From contig NZ_CP131935.1 in the NCBI RefSeq assembly GCF_030704305.1, positions 3,968,001 to 4,032,000 of the forward strand: a DNA stretch of 64,000 nt. Reading direction: 5' to 3'. The stretch is from Massilia sp. R2A-15. Lineage in GTDB: Bacteria; Pseudomonadota; Gammaproteobacteria; Burkholderiales; Burkholderiaceae_D. Shown here piece by piece: positions 16,086 through 27,906 of this stretch (the first letter of the stretch is position 1; every line of letters starts with the position of its first letter). The notes under the pieces were generated by a model. That model saw only the letters and a program-made list of their open reading frames with translations, searched no databases and had not been told where the DNA came from. A program made the position numbers and the translations under genes.

Positions 16086-17288
16086 TCAGGCCTGCTTCGG
16101 CTTGGCTTCCTCGCGGCGGTTGTAGCCGGCCACCATGTCGAAGCGGAACAGGCGGCATTCCAGCGCGCCGTTGAAGAACGGCGTCTTGCGCGCTTCCTTC
16201 AGGCGCAGCAGCTTCGGCAGCGACAGGTCGGCGGTGAACAGGAACACGGTCCAGCCGGCGAAACGCTGCTTGAGCGTGGTGCCGAGCGCGGAGTAGAACG
16301 CCACCGACATCTCGTCGGCCGGCACGGTGCTGTCGCCGCGCACGCCGATCCGCTCGCCGTACGGCGGGTTGGTCAAGAGGATGCCCGGCTGCTCGGTCGG
16401 CGGCTTGACTTCCTGCGCCTCGATCTGCTTGAGCGGCACGTCGAACATGATGCCGGCCACCTTCAGGTTATGGCGCGTCATCGCCACCATGTCGCCGGAG
16501 ATGTCGCTGCCGAAAATGGTCGGCGAGGACGGCAGCGGGTTCGGCTTGATGGCGTTTTTCAGCGCCTGCCATGGCTCGGGCACGAAGCTGTTGAATTTTT
16601 CGAAGGCGAAGCTGCGGCGCGCGCCGGGCGGAATGCCCTGCACCATCTGCGCCGCTTCGACGAGGATGGTGCCGGAGCCGCACATCGGATCGAACAGCAC
16701 CGTGCCAGGCTTCCAGCCCGACACGCGCAGCATGCCGGCGGCGAGATTCTCGCGCAGCGGCGCGTCGCCCGTCTCTTCGCGCCAGCCGCGCTTGAACAGC
16801 GCTTCGCCGGAGGTGTCGAGGTAGATCGTGAAGTTGCGCTGGTCGAGGAAGCCGACGATGCGGATGTCCGGCTCCTGCGTGTTGACCGAGGGGCGCTTGT
16901 TGAACTGGTCGCGGAAGCGGTCGCACACGGCGTCCTTGATCTTCAGCGTGGTGAATTCGAGGCTCTTCAACGGTGACTTGATCGCGGTGACGTCGACACG
17001 AATCGTGTGGTCCACGCCGAACCAGTCTTCCCACGGCTGCTGCAGCGTGAGGTCGTAGATGTCGTTTTCGTTGTCGTAGCTGGAGTGCCCCATGCGCATC
17101 AGCACGCGCGAGGCGATGCGCGAGTGCAGGTTGATGCGGTAGGAGTCATGCAAGTGGCCCGAGCAATGCACGCCGCCCGGCACCTGGTTGTGCACCTTCA
17201 TGGTGGTGCTTTGAAGGGCGATTTCGCCCAGTTCTTCGGCCAGCGCCGCTTCCATGCCGCGCGGGCAAGGACAGAAAAATGATGCCAT
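16086..17288 (-). CDS. THUMP-domain rRNA methyltransferase (RlmL-like, m2G)
   Basis: This 400-residue class I SAM-dependent methyltransferase has an N-terminal ferredoxin-like/THUMP RNA-binding part (about 1-170) and a catalytic domain with SAM motif FDPMCGSGTILVEAA (about 203) and NPPY (about 313), which marks N-methylation of a base. It corresponds to the N-terminal half of E. coli RlmKL, which makes m2G2445 of 23S rRNA, and has the single-domain length usual in betaproteobacteria. The C-terminal RlmK half is absent. The ATG at 17288 is preceded by a gap containing a REP element. Confidence 0.85.
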   Translation of the reverse strand: MASFFCPCPRGMEAALAEELGEIALQSTTMKVHNQVPGGVHCSGHLHDSYRINLHSRIASRVLMRMGHSSYDNENDIYDLTLQQPWEDWFGVDHTIRVDVTAIKSPLKSLEFTTLKIKDAVCDRFRDQFNKRPSVNTQEPDIRIVGFLDQRNFTIYLDTSGEALFKRGWREETGDAPLRENLAAGMLRVSGWKPGTVLFDPMCGSGTILVEAAQMVQGIPPGARRSFAFEKFNSFVPEPWQALKNAIKPNPLPSSPTIFGSDISGDMVAMTRHNLKVAGIMFDVPLKQIEAQEVKPPTEQPGILLTNPPYGERIGVRGDSTVPADEMSVAFYSALGTTLKQRFAGWTVFLFTADLSLPKLLRLKEARKTPFFNGALECRLFRFDMVAGYNRREEAKPKQA

Positions 17289-17353
17289 AAGGTGTACCCT
17301 TTATCCGTTAAAAAAGTGAATGTGAAGGGACGGCGCCGCCGCCATCCCAAGGC

Positions 17354-17380
17354 GGGGTCAGGTCCGGCGGACCTGACCCC
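17354..17380. repeat. REP-A palindromic element, copy 1
   Basis: This 27-bp perfect palindrome (13-bp arms starting GGGGTCAGGTCCG around a single central base) is the westernmost copy of a family found mostly at 43-62 kb. It lies between the methyltransferase start and the isomerase stop. Confidence 0.85.
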
Positions 17381-17388
17381 ATGTTCCA

Positions 17389-17994
17389 TCAAGGCTTCTG
17401 CAAAGCCCGTTCCACAAAATCGAGCCGGTCCTGGCCCCAGTAGCCTTCGCCATCGACCACGTACCACGGCGCGCCGAACACGTTGGCGGCCAGCGCGTCG
17501 TTGGTGTTGCTGTCGTACTCCGCTTGCACGCCGGCCGTCTGCGCGGACTTGACCAGCATGGCGCCGTCGAAGCCGCAGCTGTTGGCGATTTGCGCCAGCA
17601 CGGCGTCGTCGGAGATGTTCTTGTCGTCAGCCCACTGCGCGCGCATCACGGCGCTCGCCAGGTCCAGCGCCGCGTCGCCGCCAAGCGCCGTGCGCGCGGC
17701 GATGATCAGCTTTGCGGACGGATCGGCCGGCACCGGGAAAAACGCCGGCTGCGCATTGAGCGGGATGTTCAGGTGCTGCGACCAGCGCGCCAGTTCAACC
17801 AGCCGGTAGGCCTGGCGCTGCGGCGCGCGCTTGGCGAGCGGCAGGCCGCCCGACGCGGCGAATACGCGGCCCACGTCGAAGGGCTTGACGTCGACGCGGG
17901 CGCCGGCGGCCCGCGCGATCGCGACGAAGCGCTCGTGCCCGAGGTAGGTCCACGGCGACTGGGGGGCCAGGAAGTACTGGATGGTCTTGCTCAT
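17389..17994 (-). CDS. 2-hydroxychromene-2-carboxylate isomerase family protein (DsbA fold)
   Basis: This 201-residue thioredoxin-like protein of the DsbA/kappa-GST superfamily has an N-terminus (IQYFLAPQSPWTYLGHERF) that matches the glutathione-dependent isomerases acting in aromatic degradation; a serine replaces the CxxC pair, as is normal for this group. NVFGAPWYVVDGEGYWGQDR near residue 175 contains the conserved cis-proline region and the GQDR end motif. The start at 17994 has GGAG about 8 nt upstream. No naphthalene-type pathway genes are nearby, so the physiological substrate is unknown. It reads in the same direction as hemJ, 10 nt downstream of it. Confidence 0.83.
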   Translation of the reverse strand: MSKTIQYFLAPQSPWTYLGHERFVAIARAAGARVDVKPFDVGRVFAASGGLPLAKRAPQRQAYRLVELARWSQHLNIPLNAQPAFFPVPADPSAKLIIAARTALGGDAALDLASAVMRAQWADDKNISDDAVLAQIANSCGFDGAMLVKSAQTAGVQAEYDSNTNDALAANVFGAPWYVVDGEGYWGQDRLDFVERALQKP

Positions 17995-18004
17995 CGCAGC
18001 TCCG

Positions 18005-18415
18005 TCAGAAAGGTTTGACGACAACGAGGATCGTGATGGCCAGCAGCAGCAGCACAGGCACTTCGTTGAACCAGCGGTACCAGGCGTGCGAGCGGCGGTT
18101 TTCGCCGTTTTCGAATTTTTTCAGCAGCGACCCACATGCATGATGGTAGCCGATTGCGAAGATCACGAGCGCGAGCTTGGCATGCAGCCAGCCGCCCTTG
18201 AAGCCGTAGCCGAGCCACATCCACACGCCCAGCACCAGGGCCGGGACCATCAGCATGGAAGTGAAGCGGTACAGCTTGCGCGCCATCAGCAGCAGGCGCG
18301 CGGTGGCGACCGTTTCAGTTTCCATGGCGAGGTTGACGAAGATGCGCGGCAGGTAGAACAGGCCGGCGAACCAGGAGGCGACGAAGACGATGTGAAAGGC
18401 TTTGATCCAGAGCAT
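18005..18415 (-). CDS. hemJ: Protoporphyrinogen oxidase HemJ (CopD-like)
   Basis: This 136-residue membrane protein with four helices resembles HemJ, the heme-containing enzyme that oxidises protoporphyrinogen IX in many bacteria lacking HemG and HemY. The conserved N-terminal segment WIKAFHIVFVASWFAGLFYL holds the histidine proposed as heme ligand, and YRFTSMLMVPALVLG and GWLHAKLALV follow the family pattern. The small size and lack of copper-binding residues argue against a true CopD copper transporter, with which it is often confused. It lies 16 nt downstream of proA on the same strand. Confidence 0.85.
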   Translation of the reverse strand: MLWIKAFHIVFVASWFAGLFYLPRIFVNLAMETETVATARLLLMARKLYRFTSMLMVPALVLGVWMWLGYGFKGGWLHAKLALVIFAIGYHHACGSLLKKFENGENRRSHAWYRWFNEVPVLLLLAITILVVVKPF

Positions 18416-18431
18416 AGGGTTCCAGGTGGGG

Positions 18432-19697
18432 TCAACTGCGCACTTCGCCGTGTCCGAACACGACGTACTTCAACGAGGTCAGGCCTTCCAGTCCGACCGG
18501 GCCGCGGGCGTGCAGCTTGTCGTTGGAGATGCCGATTTCGGCGCCGAGGCCGTATTCGAAACCGTCGGCAAAACGCGTCGATGCGTTGACCATCACGGAA
18601 GCGGAATCGACTTCGCGCAGGAAGCGCAGCGCGTCGCTGTAGTCTTCGGTGACGATGGCGTCGGTGTGGTGCGACGAATATTCGTTGATATGTTCGATGG
18701 CCTCGTCGATGCCGCCAACCACCTTGATGGCGAGGATCGGTGCGACATATTCGGTGCGCCAGTCTTCCTCGGTGGCGGCGACCAGGTGCGGGTAGCCGGC
18801 CAGGATGGCCATCGATTCCGGATCGGCGCGCAGCTCGATTTCCTTTTCGGCGTACAGCGCGGCCAGCTGCGGCAGCACGGTGGCGGCGGTGGCGCGGTCG
18901 ACCAGCAGCGTCTCCATCGTGTTGCAGGTGCCGTAGCGGTGGCACTTGGCGTTGAAGGCGATCGGCAGCGCCTTGGCCAAATCGGCCTTCGCGTCGATGT
19001 AGACGTGGCAAATGCCGTCCAGGTGCTTGATCATCGGGACGGTGGCTTCCTTCATCAGGCGCTCGATCAGGCCCTTGCCGCCGCGCGGCACGATGACGTC
19101 GACGTGCTGCGGCATGGTGATCAAGGCGCCGACGGCGGCGCGGTCGGTGGTGTCGACCACCTGCACGCCGTGCTGCGGCAGGCCGGCGCCGGCCAGGCCT
19201 TCGGCGACGATGGCGGCCAGCGCGCGGTTGCATTCGATCGCCTCGGAGCCGCCGCGCAGGATGGTGGCGTTGCCGCTCTTGATGCACAGGCCGGCCGCAT
19301 CGACCGTCACGTTCGGGCGCGCTTCGTAGATGATGCCGATGACGCCCAGCGGCACGCGCATCTGGCCGACCTGGATGCCGCTCGGGCGGAACTTCATGTT
19401 GGAGATTTCGCCGATCGGGTCGGGCAGCGCGACCATCTGGCGCAGGCCTTCGACCATCGTGGCGATCGCCTTGTCGGACAGCTCCAGGCGGTCGACCATC
19501 GCCGGCGCCAGGCCGGCCGCGCGGGCGGCGTCGAGGTCGCGGCCGTTGGCGGCGCGCAGCTTGGCGCTGTCGCGCACAATCGCGTCGGCGATCAGCAGCA
19601 GCGCGCGGTTGCGGGTGGCGCTGTCGGCGCGGGCCATCGCGCGCGATGCGGCGCGCGCCTGGCGGCCAACCTGTTCCATGTACTGCGGGATGTTCAT
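18432..19697 (-). CDS. proA: Gamma-glutamyl phosphate reductase
   Basis: This 421-residue aldehyde-dehydrogenase-fold enzyme makes glutamate-5-semialdehyde with NADPH in proline synthesis. The catalytic cysteine sits in YGTCNTMET (about residue 250), and the NADP-binding stretch [12 protein letters not shown] precedes it (about 206). Length matches E. coli ProA (417). proB is not in the window. The gene lies downstream of holA (34-nt gap) at the end of the leuS-lptE-holA run, the usual betaproteobacterial order. Confidence 0.95.
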   Translation of the reverse strand: MNIPQYMEQVGRQARAASRAMARADSATRNRALLLIADAIVRDSAKLRAANGRDLDAARAAGLAPAMVDRLELSDKAIATMVEGLRQMVALPDPIGEISNMKFRPSGIQVGQMRVPLGVIGIIYEARPNVTVDAAGLCIKSGNATILRGGSEAIECNRALAAIVAEGLAGAGLPQHGVQVVDTTDRAAVGALITMPQHVDVIVPRGGKGLIERLMKEATVPMIKHLDGICHVYIDAKADLAKALPIAFNAKCHRYGTCNTMETLLVDRATAATVLPQLAALYAEKEIELRADPESMAILAGYPHLVAATEEDWRTEYVAPILAIKVVGGIDEAIEHINEYSSHHTDAIVTEDYSDALRFLREVDSASVMVNASTRFADGFEYGLGAEIGISNDKLHARGPVGLEGLTSLKYVVFGHGEVRS

Positions 19698-19731
19698 CTG
19701 TGTGCTCTTCTGGTTGATTCGAGCGGGCCTT

Positions 19732-20745
19732 CTAGCGCGCTACTTTCAAGGCCAGCTGCAGCATTGCGTCCCATGCGTCGCCGGCAAATGCCTTCGAACG
19801 CAAGCCCTTGATCATCTTGTCCACCTGCGCGGCGTCCTGCAGCGCCTGCTCCAGCACCGTCAGCGACACGCGCCGCAGCGCCGGCTCCATCATGCGTTCG
19901 CGCGGGCCCCAGATGCGGTATTCCTTCAGCAGCGCGCCGAGCGGACGGCCCTGCGCCATCGCCGCTTTCAATTTTAGCAGCGTACGGATTTCTTCGGCGA
20001 CCGCCCACAGCACCAGCGGCAGCGCCTCGCCCTCGCCTTTCAGGCCTTCGAGCATGCGCACCAGGCGCGCCGGGTCGCCCGCCAGCATCGCCTCGGACAG
20101 CTTGAAGACGTCGTAGCGCGCCACGTTCAGCACCGCGTCGTGCACCTGCTCGAAGGTCAGCTTGCCCGCCTCGTGCAGCAGGCCGAGTTTCTGGATTTCC
20201 TGGTGCGCGGCCAGCAGGTTGCCTTCGACGCGCTCGGCGATGAAGTCGAGGCTCTGGCGGTCAGCCGACTGGCCCTGCGCGGCCAGGCGCGTGCCGATCC
20301 AGCCCGGCAGCGCGGGACGTTCGACGACCGGGATTTCGATATACACCGCGGCCTGCTGCAGGCTGGCGACCCAGGCCGCCTTGGCGGTCTGCCAGTCCAG
20401 TTTGGGCAGGGTGATCAGGGTCAGGTTGTCGGGGCTGAGGTCCTTGGCGTAGGCCTGCAGCGCGGCGCCGCCGTCCTTGCCGGGCTTTCCAGTCGGGATG
20501 CGCAGCTCGATCATCTTCTTGTCGCCGAACAGCGACATCTCCTGGTTCGCCGCCAGCAGTTCGCCCCACTTGAAATTGCGTTCGACGGTGAGCACGTCGC
20601 GCTCGGAATAGCCGTTCTTGCGCGCGGCCTGGCGAATCCGGTCGGCCGCCTCCAGCGCCAGCAAGTGCTCGTCGCTGCTGACCACATACAGCGGCGCGAT
20701 CGACTTGGCGAGGTGGCCTTCGAGAGCGTCAATGCGCAGTTGCAT
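19732..20745 (-). CDS. holA: DNA polymerase III delta subunit
   Basis: This 337-residue clamp-loader subunit opens the beta sliding clamp. The N-terminal ATPase-like fold ([20 protein letters not shown]) lacks a Walker A, as expected for delta, and the three-domain length fits. Segments such as [16 protein letters not shown] and [17 protein letters not shown] (collar region) are family hallmarks. The start ATG 20745 lies 3 nt after the lptE stop, indicating a shared message with leuS and lptE. Confidence 0.94.
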   Translation of the reverse strand: MQLRIDALEGHLAKSIAPLYVVSSDEHLLALEAADRIRQAARKNGYSERDVLTVERNFKWGELLAANQEMSLFGDKKMIELRIPTGKPGKDGGAALQAYAKDLSPDNLTLITLPKLDWQTAKAAWVASLQQAAVYIEIPVVERPALPGWIGTRLAAQGQSADRQSLDFIAERVEGNLLAAHQEIQKLGLLHEAGKLTFEQVHDAVLNVARYDVFKLSEAMLAGDPARLVRMLEGLKGEGEALPLVLWAVAEEIRTLLKLKAAMAQGRPLGALLKEYRIWGPRERMMEPALRRVSLTVLEQALQDAAQVDKMIKGLRSKAFAGDAWDAMLQLALKVAR

Positions 20746-20748
20746 CGT

Positions 20749-21264
20749 TTATACCCGCTTGATCGCCGCGAGCCGGCGCAGGATCTGCTGCACCAGATCG
20801 GACTGCATGTCGCGGTACAGCAGCGCTTCTTCCGATTCCTTGGCCAGCGTCTGGTTCTCGTTGAACGCAATGCTGCGCTTCAGCGAGATCTCGGTATTGG
20901 GCAGCAGCTCGGCATCCTTGGCGTCGCGCACGCGGAACACCAGCGTGTAGGTGAGCAGGTACTCGCGCACCCGGCCCTGGCTGTTGAGCGACAGGATGGT
21001 CTTGGCGCGCGTCTCGGTCACGACGTCGAGCTTCGCTTCCGCCTTGGCCGCATCGGTCACCACCACCACCGCGTCGGCGCCACGCAGGTTGCGGCGCAGC
21101 TCGATGCCGAGCGGCGAGGTGTCGGAAAAGCCCAGGTAGATGCTCTGAAACGGCATGTGATACTGGCCGTTCGCGCCGCGCAGCTGGAAGCCGCAGGCGG
21201 TCAAAGCCAGCGCCAGCATCAGGGTGGCGCCGGCGCGCAGCAGGGAAGATCGGCGGGTGTTCAT
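20749..21264 (-). CDS. lptE: LPS-assembly lipoprotein LptE
   Basis: This 171-residue outer-membrane lipoprotein plugs the LptD barrel and assists insertion of LPS. The signal peptide ends LALALTACGFQLRG with lipobox LTAC, so the mature protein begins at a lipidated cysteine followed by the conserved GFQLRG. It lies between leuS and holA with 3-nt gaps on each side, as in most proteobacteria. Its partner LptD is encoded at 34.6-36.9 kb. Confidence 0.94.
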   Translation of the reverse strand: MNTRRSSLLRAGATLMLALALTACGFQLRGANGQYHMPFQSIYLGFSDTSPLGIELRRNLRGADAVVVVTDAAKAEAKLDVVTETRAKTILSLNSQGRVREYLLTYTLVFRVRDAKDAELLPNTEISLKRSIAFNENQTLAKESEEALLYRDMQSDLVQQILRRLAAIKRV

Positions 21265-21267
21265 CGA

Positions 21268-23940
<2,673 letters not shown>

Positions 23941-24040
23941 TTATACTGGTACAGATTGCTTCGGGGCGGCGCCCGGGCTGGCGGGGGTGGAATCGGTCCC
24001 TCAGCGCTGAACCATTGGAGGGCGATATGGTCTTATCCGC

Positions 24041-24448
24041 ATGAACGGACAATTCAACGCGATCGATTATGCGCAGCAGCTGGAGGCTGCCGGGGTGCCG
24101 CAGGCGCAGGCGGAGGTGCATGCCAAAATGCTGGCGCTGGCGTTGGTGAGTTGCTCGGCATCGCGGGCGGACCTGGCGGCGCTTGGGGAGAAATTGAACT
24201 GCCGTATCGATTCAGTAAAGCAGGAGTTGACGAATCATATCGACTCAGTAAAGCAGGAATTGACGAACCATATCGACTTGGTAGAACAAAAGCTAAGCAA
24301 TCGCATTGAGTCTGTGCGGATGGAGCTATCGGCCCGGATCGACTCCTTAGAACAGGAAATCCGACACCTCAGGAAACAGCTCTATTGGATGTTTGGCATT
24401 CATACTGCGCTAATTATCGCAGTGTTGGTGAAGCAATTTTTCCCTTGA
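24041..24448 (+). CDS. Coiled-coil membrane protein (DUF1640-like)
   Basis: The 135-residue protein has an N-terminal YAQQLEAAGVPQAQAEVHAKML segment (about 10-31) of the kind seen in DUF1640/CCDC90-like proteins. A long coiled coil made of five 11-residue units (residues 56-110) follows, and one C-terminal membrane helix (IHTALIIAVLVKQFF). It is probably anchored by its C-terminus with the coil exposed in the cytoplasm. The coil is encoded by tandem 33-bp repeats. Codon use is less GC-biased than in its neighbours, suggesting recent acquisition. It reads away from leuS and converges with the barstar gene. The function is unknown. Confidence 0.7.
   Translation: MNGQFNAIDYAQQLEAAGVPQAQAEVHAKMLALALVSCSASRADLAALGEKLNCRIDSVKQELTNHIDSVKQELTNHIDLVEQKLSNRIESVRMELSARIDSLEQEIRHLRKQLYWMFGIHTALIIAVLVKQFFP
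24206..24370 (+). repeat. Five tandem 33-bp repeats inside the coiled-coil gene
   Basis: Units begin at 24206, 24239, 24272, 24305 and 24338. The first two differ at only a few bases and encode the identical 11-mer IDSVKQELTNH; units 3-5 are progressively diverged (IDLVEQKLSNR, IESVRMELSAR, IDSLEQEIRHL). This looks like recent in-frame expansion at the left end. Confidence 0.85.
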
Positions 24449-24456
24449 AGCCAGCG

Positions 24457-24783
24457 TCAGCGCAGCACCAGCTTCAGCGCCGGCTTCTCGCCGTAGTCTT
24501 CATAGCGCTCGTTGATGCCGGCGACGCAGTAGGTCATCTCGTCGAGCAGGTCGGGCGCCTTCTCGCGCATGACGGCGGCGTCCTTGACGACGATTTCCAG
24601 CACCTCGTTCGGCTTGAGGCGGAACTTGCTCATGGCGTCTTCGTCGCGCAGGTAGCTCAGGCAATCGACCCAGGCGTCCATCGTGTTGCCGTAGGTGTCG
24701 GGAAAGCCGAACGCGGCCTTCGACGCGGCGTGGAAGCTTTCCGCGCCGTCGATTGCCGCGCCGTTCAGTTCTGCGATTGCCAT
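24457..24783 (-). CDS. Barstar-family protein (ribonuclease-inhibitor fold)
   Basis: The 108-residue protein resembles barstar, the barnase inhibitor: FPDTYGNTMDAWVDCLSYL (residues 27-45) matches the conserved FPxYYGxNxDAxxDCL segment that contacts the RNase, preceded by ELNG near the N-terminus. No barnase-like RNase is encoded nearby. The gene follows dapB by 15 nt, with AGGAG 8 nt before the ATG, so it is probably translated from the bamE-dapB message. It may be an immunity-like orphan protecting against an RNase from elsewhere, or may have a different binding partner. Confidence 0.8.
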   Translation of the reverse strand: MAIAELNGAAIDGAESFHAASKAAFGFPDTYGNTMDAWVDCLSYLRDEDAMSKFRLKPNEVLEIVVKDAAVMREKAPDLLDEMTYCVAGINERYEDYGEKPALKLVLR

Positions 24784-24798
24784 AGCCCTGCTCCTTGA

Positions 24799-25608
24799 TC
24801 AGCGCCCCAGCGCCAGCACGTCCTGCATGTCGTACAGGCCGGTCGTCTTGTCGGCCAAAAAGCGCGCCGCGCGCAGGGCGCCGTGGGCGTAGGTGACGCG
24901 GCTGCTCGATTTGTGGCTGATCTCGATGCGCTCGCCGTCGCCGGCAAACAGCACCGTGTGGTCGCCCACGATGTCGCCGCCGCGGATGGTGGCAAAGCCG
25001 ATGGTGGACGGATCGCGCTCCCCGGTGACGCCTTCGCGGCCGTAGACGGCGCACTGCTTCAGGTCGCGGCCCAGCGCATCGGCGATCACTTCGCCCATCT
25101 TCAGCGCGGTGCCGGACGGCGCATCGACCTTGTGGCGATGGTGCGCTTCGATGATCTCGATGTCGTAGCCTTCGGCGAAGCTCTTGGCCGCCATCTCCAG
25201 CAGCTTGAGCGTGACGTTGACGCCCACGCTCATGTTGGGCGCGAACACGATCGCGGTCTTTTCGGCGGCGGCGCGAATGGCGGCCTTGCCGGCGTCGTCG
25301 AAGCCGGTGGTGCCGATGACCATCGCGATGCCATGCTCGGCGCAGTAAGCCAAGTGCTGCAGCGTGCCTTCGGGACGGGTGAAGTCGATCAGCACGCGCG
25401 CGCCGGTCAGGCCGCTCGCCAGGTCGGACTCGATCGCCACCCCGGCCGGCTGGCCGAGGAAGGCGGCGGCGTCATTGCCCAGCGCAGGCGAACCGGCGAC
25501 GTCGAGCGCGCCGGCCAGGACGGCGTCAGGCGCCTTGGCGATCGCCTCGATCAGCATCTTGCCCATGCGCCCGCTGGCGCCGGCTACCGCAATTTTCATT
25601 GGAGTCAT
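24799..25608 (-). CDS. dapB: 4-hydroxy-tetrahydrodipicolinate reductase
   Basis: This enzyme of lysine and meso-diaminopimelate synthesis has 269 residues. The NAD(P)-binding motif [12 protein letters not shown] lies at the N-terminus, and the catalytic histidine-lysine segment [15 protein letters not shown] near residue 155 is intact. Two starts are possible, ATG 25608 (just after the bamE stop) and ATG 25599 three codons later; neither has a strong ribosome-binding site. Its product supplies both lysine and peptidoglycan. It lies between bamE and the barstar gene. Confidence 0.95.
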   Translation of the reverse strand: MTPMKIAVAGASGRMGKMLIEAIAKAPDAVLAGALDVAGSPALGNDAAAFLGQPAGVAIESDLASGLTGARVLIDFTRPEGTLQHLAYCAEHGIAMVIGTTGFDDAGKAAIRAAAEKTAIVFAPNMSVGVNVTLKLLEMAAKSFAEGYDIEIIEAHHRHKVDAPSGTALKMGEVIADALGRDLKQCAVYGREGVTGERDPSTIGFATIRGGDIVGDHTVLFAGDGERIEISHKSSSRVTYAHGALRAARFLADKTTGLYDMQDVLALGR

Positions 25609-25611
25609 GGC

Positions 25612-26208
25612 TTATTTCTTGATACTGATGCTGGCCGATCCCGCCTCTTCCTTTTTCGGCGCTTCCTTGGCGGCGACCTTCGCCGGGCCGGCGATGCGGG
25701 CGATGTACTCGCGCTCGGTCGGCAGGTTGCCGCCGTCGAATTTCTCGACCTTGTCGTCCTTGAAGTAGACGGTCACGCGCGCCTTGGTCAGCTCGCCGTT
25801 GCCGCGCGCCAGGTAGAACGGGTAGTCCCAGCGGTCGCCGTGGAACACGTCGGTCAGCAGCGGCGTGCCGAGCAGGAACTTGACCTGTTCACGGGTCTGG
25901 CCGACCTTCAGCTGGGCCAGCATTTCCTGGGACACGAAGTTGCCTTGCTGGATGTCCGGACGGTAGGGCGAAAACACCCAGAAGAATTTTTGCAGCTTGG
26001 TCGCGGTGGTCGTCTGCGCACCGGCATTGGCGACGGCGGCGGACTTGCTGGCGTCGGCGGCGACCGCTTCCGGCGCGATCGAGACCGGCGCGGCAGGCTG
26101 AGTTTGGCGCGAAGCGCAGCCGGCCAGGGTCAGCAGCGCGCATGCGGCGGCCGCCGCGAGCGAGGCGCGGGTGTTAAAACGGTGCAAAACAACATTCTTG
26201 ACGCGCAT
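25612..26208 (-). CDS. bamE: Outer-membrane assembly lipoprotein BamE
   Basis: This 198-residue lipoprotein of the BAM complex inserts beta-barrel proteins. The signal peptide ends ALLTLAGCASRQ with lipobox LAGC. The SmpA/OmlA domain follows an Ala-rich linker: PYRPDIQQGNFVSQEML (about 87), VGQTREQVKFLLGTPLL and FHGDRWDYPFYL. I chose ATG 26208, which has AGGT 6 nt upstream; an in-frame TTG at 26220 is the only alternative. The C-terminal Lys/Ala-rich tail exceeds E. coli BamE. It diverges from fur, the usual arrangement. Confidence 0.94.
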   Translation of the reverse strand: MRVKNVVLHRFNTRASLAAAAACALLTLAGCASRQTQPAAPVSIAPEAVAADASKSAAVANAGAQTTTATKLQKFFWVFSPYRPDIQQGNFVSQEMLAQLKVGQTREQVKFLLGTPLLTDVFHGDRWDYPFYLARGNGELTKARVTVYFKDDKVEKFDGGNLPTEREYIARIAGPAKVAAKEAPKKEEAGSASISIKK

Positions 26209-26286
26209 AGGTGACCTCAAAACGTTTGAGCGCTAGCTCCAAAACGCTATATCATAAAGCACTCTGCCAATATCCGAGCAACAAAC

Positions 26287-26715
26287 ATGAGCAACAACCC
26301 CTCCGACCTGAAGGCCAGCGGCCTGAAAGCGACCCTGCCCCGCCTGAAAATCCTCGAAATTTTTCAGAACAGCGACGTGCGCCACCTGACCGCGGAAGAC
26401 GTGTACAAGCAGCTGCTGACCGAGAACCTCGACGTCGGCCTGGCCACCGTGTACCGCGTGCTGACCCAGTTCGAACAGGCCGGCCTGCTCAACCGTAACC
26501 ACTTCGAGACGGGCAAGGCGATCTTCGAGCTGAACGCCGGTTCGCACCACGACCACCTGGTATGCCTGGATTGCGGCCGCGTGGAAGAGTTCTTCGACGA
26601 AGAGATCGAGTCGCGCCAGAACAGGATCGCCGCCGAGCGCGGTTTCAGCATCGCCGAGCACGCGCTGGCCATTTACGGCAATTGCGTCAAGCCGGCCTGT
26701 CCGCACCGCCACTAA
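26287..26715 (+). CDS. fur: Ferric uptake regulator Fur
   Basis: This 142-residue iron-sensing repressor has a winged-helix DNA-binding part (residues 1-83, with [20 protein letters not shown]) and a dimerisation/metal part rich in histidine: [16 protein letters not shown] (about 87-102). CxxC (LDCG preceded by VC) could bind structural zinc. The likely targets in this window are the Fur boxes at 58.6-58.8 kb controlling feoAB and bfd. It diverges from bamE across 78 bp and converges with hrcA across a hairpin region. Confidence 0.96.
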   Translation: MSNNPSDLKASGLKATLPRLKILEIFQNSDVRHLTAEDVYKQLLTENLDVGLATVYRVLTQFEQAGLLNRNHFETGKAIFELNAGSHHDHLVCLDCGRVEEFFDEEIESRQNRIAAERGFSIAEHALAIYGNCVKPACPHRH

Positions 26716-26726
26716 TTCACGCCTGT

Positions 26727-26803
26727 CGCCCCTGCGGAGGCAGGGGCCCATGCTGAATGAGCGACTCACGCGGCGTATGGGTTCCTGCCTACGCAGGAAC
26801 GAC
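26727..26803. repeat. REP-B inverted hairpin pair between fur and hrcA
   Basis: GCCCCTGCGGAGGCAGGGGC (26728-26747) and GTTCCTGCCTACGCAGGAAC (26781-26800) are each strong hairpins, and the block is flanked by inverted CCCATG/TATGGG ends. The same family occurs at 56.1 kb. Both sites lie between convergent genes, so it may end transcription from both sides. Confidence 0.75.
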
Positions 26804-26810
26804 AAGCTTT

Positions 26811-27827
26811 CTAGCCGTGGCTCAAGGCATTCGACAGCAGCTTGGCCGTGATGTCGACAATCGGGATCACCCGCTCGTAGGCCATGCGGGTCGGGCCGAT
26901 CACCCCGAGGGTGCCGACGATGGTGCCGTTGACCTCGTACGGCGCCGTCACCACGCTCATCTCGTCCATCGGCACCAGCTTCGATTCGCCGCCGATGAAA
27001 ATCTGCACGCCCGTCGCTTTACTTGACACGTCAAGTAATTGCATCAGGCCGGTCTTCTGCTCGAACATGTCGAACATCTGGCGCAGCGACGTCATGTTCG
27101 ACGACAGGTCCGACACCGACAGCAGGTTGCGCTCGCCGGAGATGACCATGTCGTCGGACTGGTCGGCCATCGCCTCGCTGCCCGCCTCGACCGCCGCCTG
27201 CATCAGCCGGCTCATGTCGTCGCGCAGCTGGCGCAGTTCGCCCGTGACGCGCGCGCGCACCTGGTCGAACGACAGGCCGCCGTAGTTCTGGTTGATGTAG
27301 TTGGCCGACTGGATCAGCTGGGCCGGCGTGTAGTCCACGTCGGTCAGAAGCAGGCGGTTCTGGACGTCGCCGCGCGGATCGACGATCACCAGCAGGATGC
27401 GCTTTTCCGACAGGCGCAGAAATTCGATCTGCTGGAACACCGACTCGCGCCGCGGGCTCATGACGACGCCGGCGAACTGCGACAGTGACGACAGCATCTG
27501 CGCCGCGTTCGAGATGATTTTCTGCGGCTGCGGCGCCTGCAGGCGCATGCGCGACTCGACCGCGTGCTCGTCGATCTGCTGCACCGTCAGCAGGGTGTCG
27601 ACAAACATGCGGTAGCCGCGCGGGGTCGGGATGCGGCCGGCCGAGGTGTGCGGGCTGGCCACGTAGCCCATCTCCTCGAGATCGGCCATGATGTTGCGGA
27701 TGGTCGCTGGCGACAGGTCGAGGCCGGAGATTTTCGAAAGCGCGCGCGAGCCTACCGGCTGGCCGTCGGCGATGTAGCGCTCGACCAGGGCCTTGAGGAG
27801 GGTTTGTGCGCGGGTATCGAGTTGCAT
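26811..27827 (-). CDS. hrcA: Heat-inducible transcription repressor HrcA
   Basis: This 338-residue repressor of groESL/dnaK-type operons binds CIRCE elements and depends on GroEL for activity. The N-terminal winged helix includes [20 protein letters not shown] and the conserved [18 protein letters not shown] (residues about 59-76). The C-terminus carries [16 protein letters not shown], typical of HrcA. I see no CIRCE element within the window, so its targets lie elsewhere. Confidence 0.95.
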   Translation of the reverse strand: MQLDTRAQTLLKALVERYIADGQPVGSRALSKISGLDLSPATIRNIMADLEEMGYVASPHTSAGRIPTPRGYRMFVDTLLTVQQIDEHAVESRMRLQAPQPQKIISNAAQMLSSLSQFAGVVMSPRRESVFQQIEFLRLSEKRILLVIVDPRGDVQNRLLLTDVDYTPAQLIQSANYINQNYGGLSFDQVRARVTGELRQLRDDMSRLMQAAVEAGSEAMADQSDDMVISGERNLLSVSDLSSNMTSLRQMFDMFEQKTGLMQLLDVSSKATGVQIFIGGESKLVPMDEMSVVTAPYEVNGTIVGTLGVIGPTRMAYERVIPIVDITAKLLSNALSHG

Positions 27828-27906
27828 GGTGATGGCATTCTGGGTCAGCTGACACCCTCATTATGCACGTTCGCCGCGCCGCTGTGCAGTGCGGCGCCGC
27901 AATGGA

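Noticed and set aside
24041..24448. Coiled-coil gene considered as the missing barnase-like toxin for the barstar
   Set aside because: It is on the opposite strand and has a coiled coil and membrane helix, with no RNase motif.
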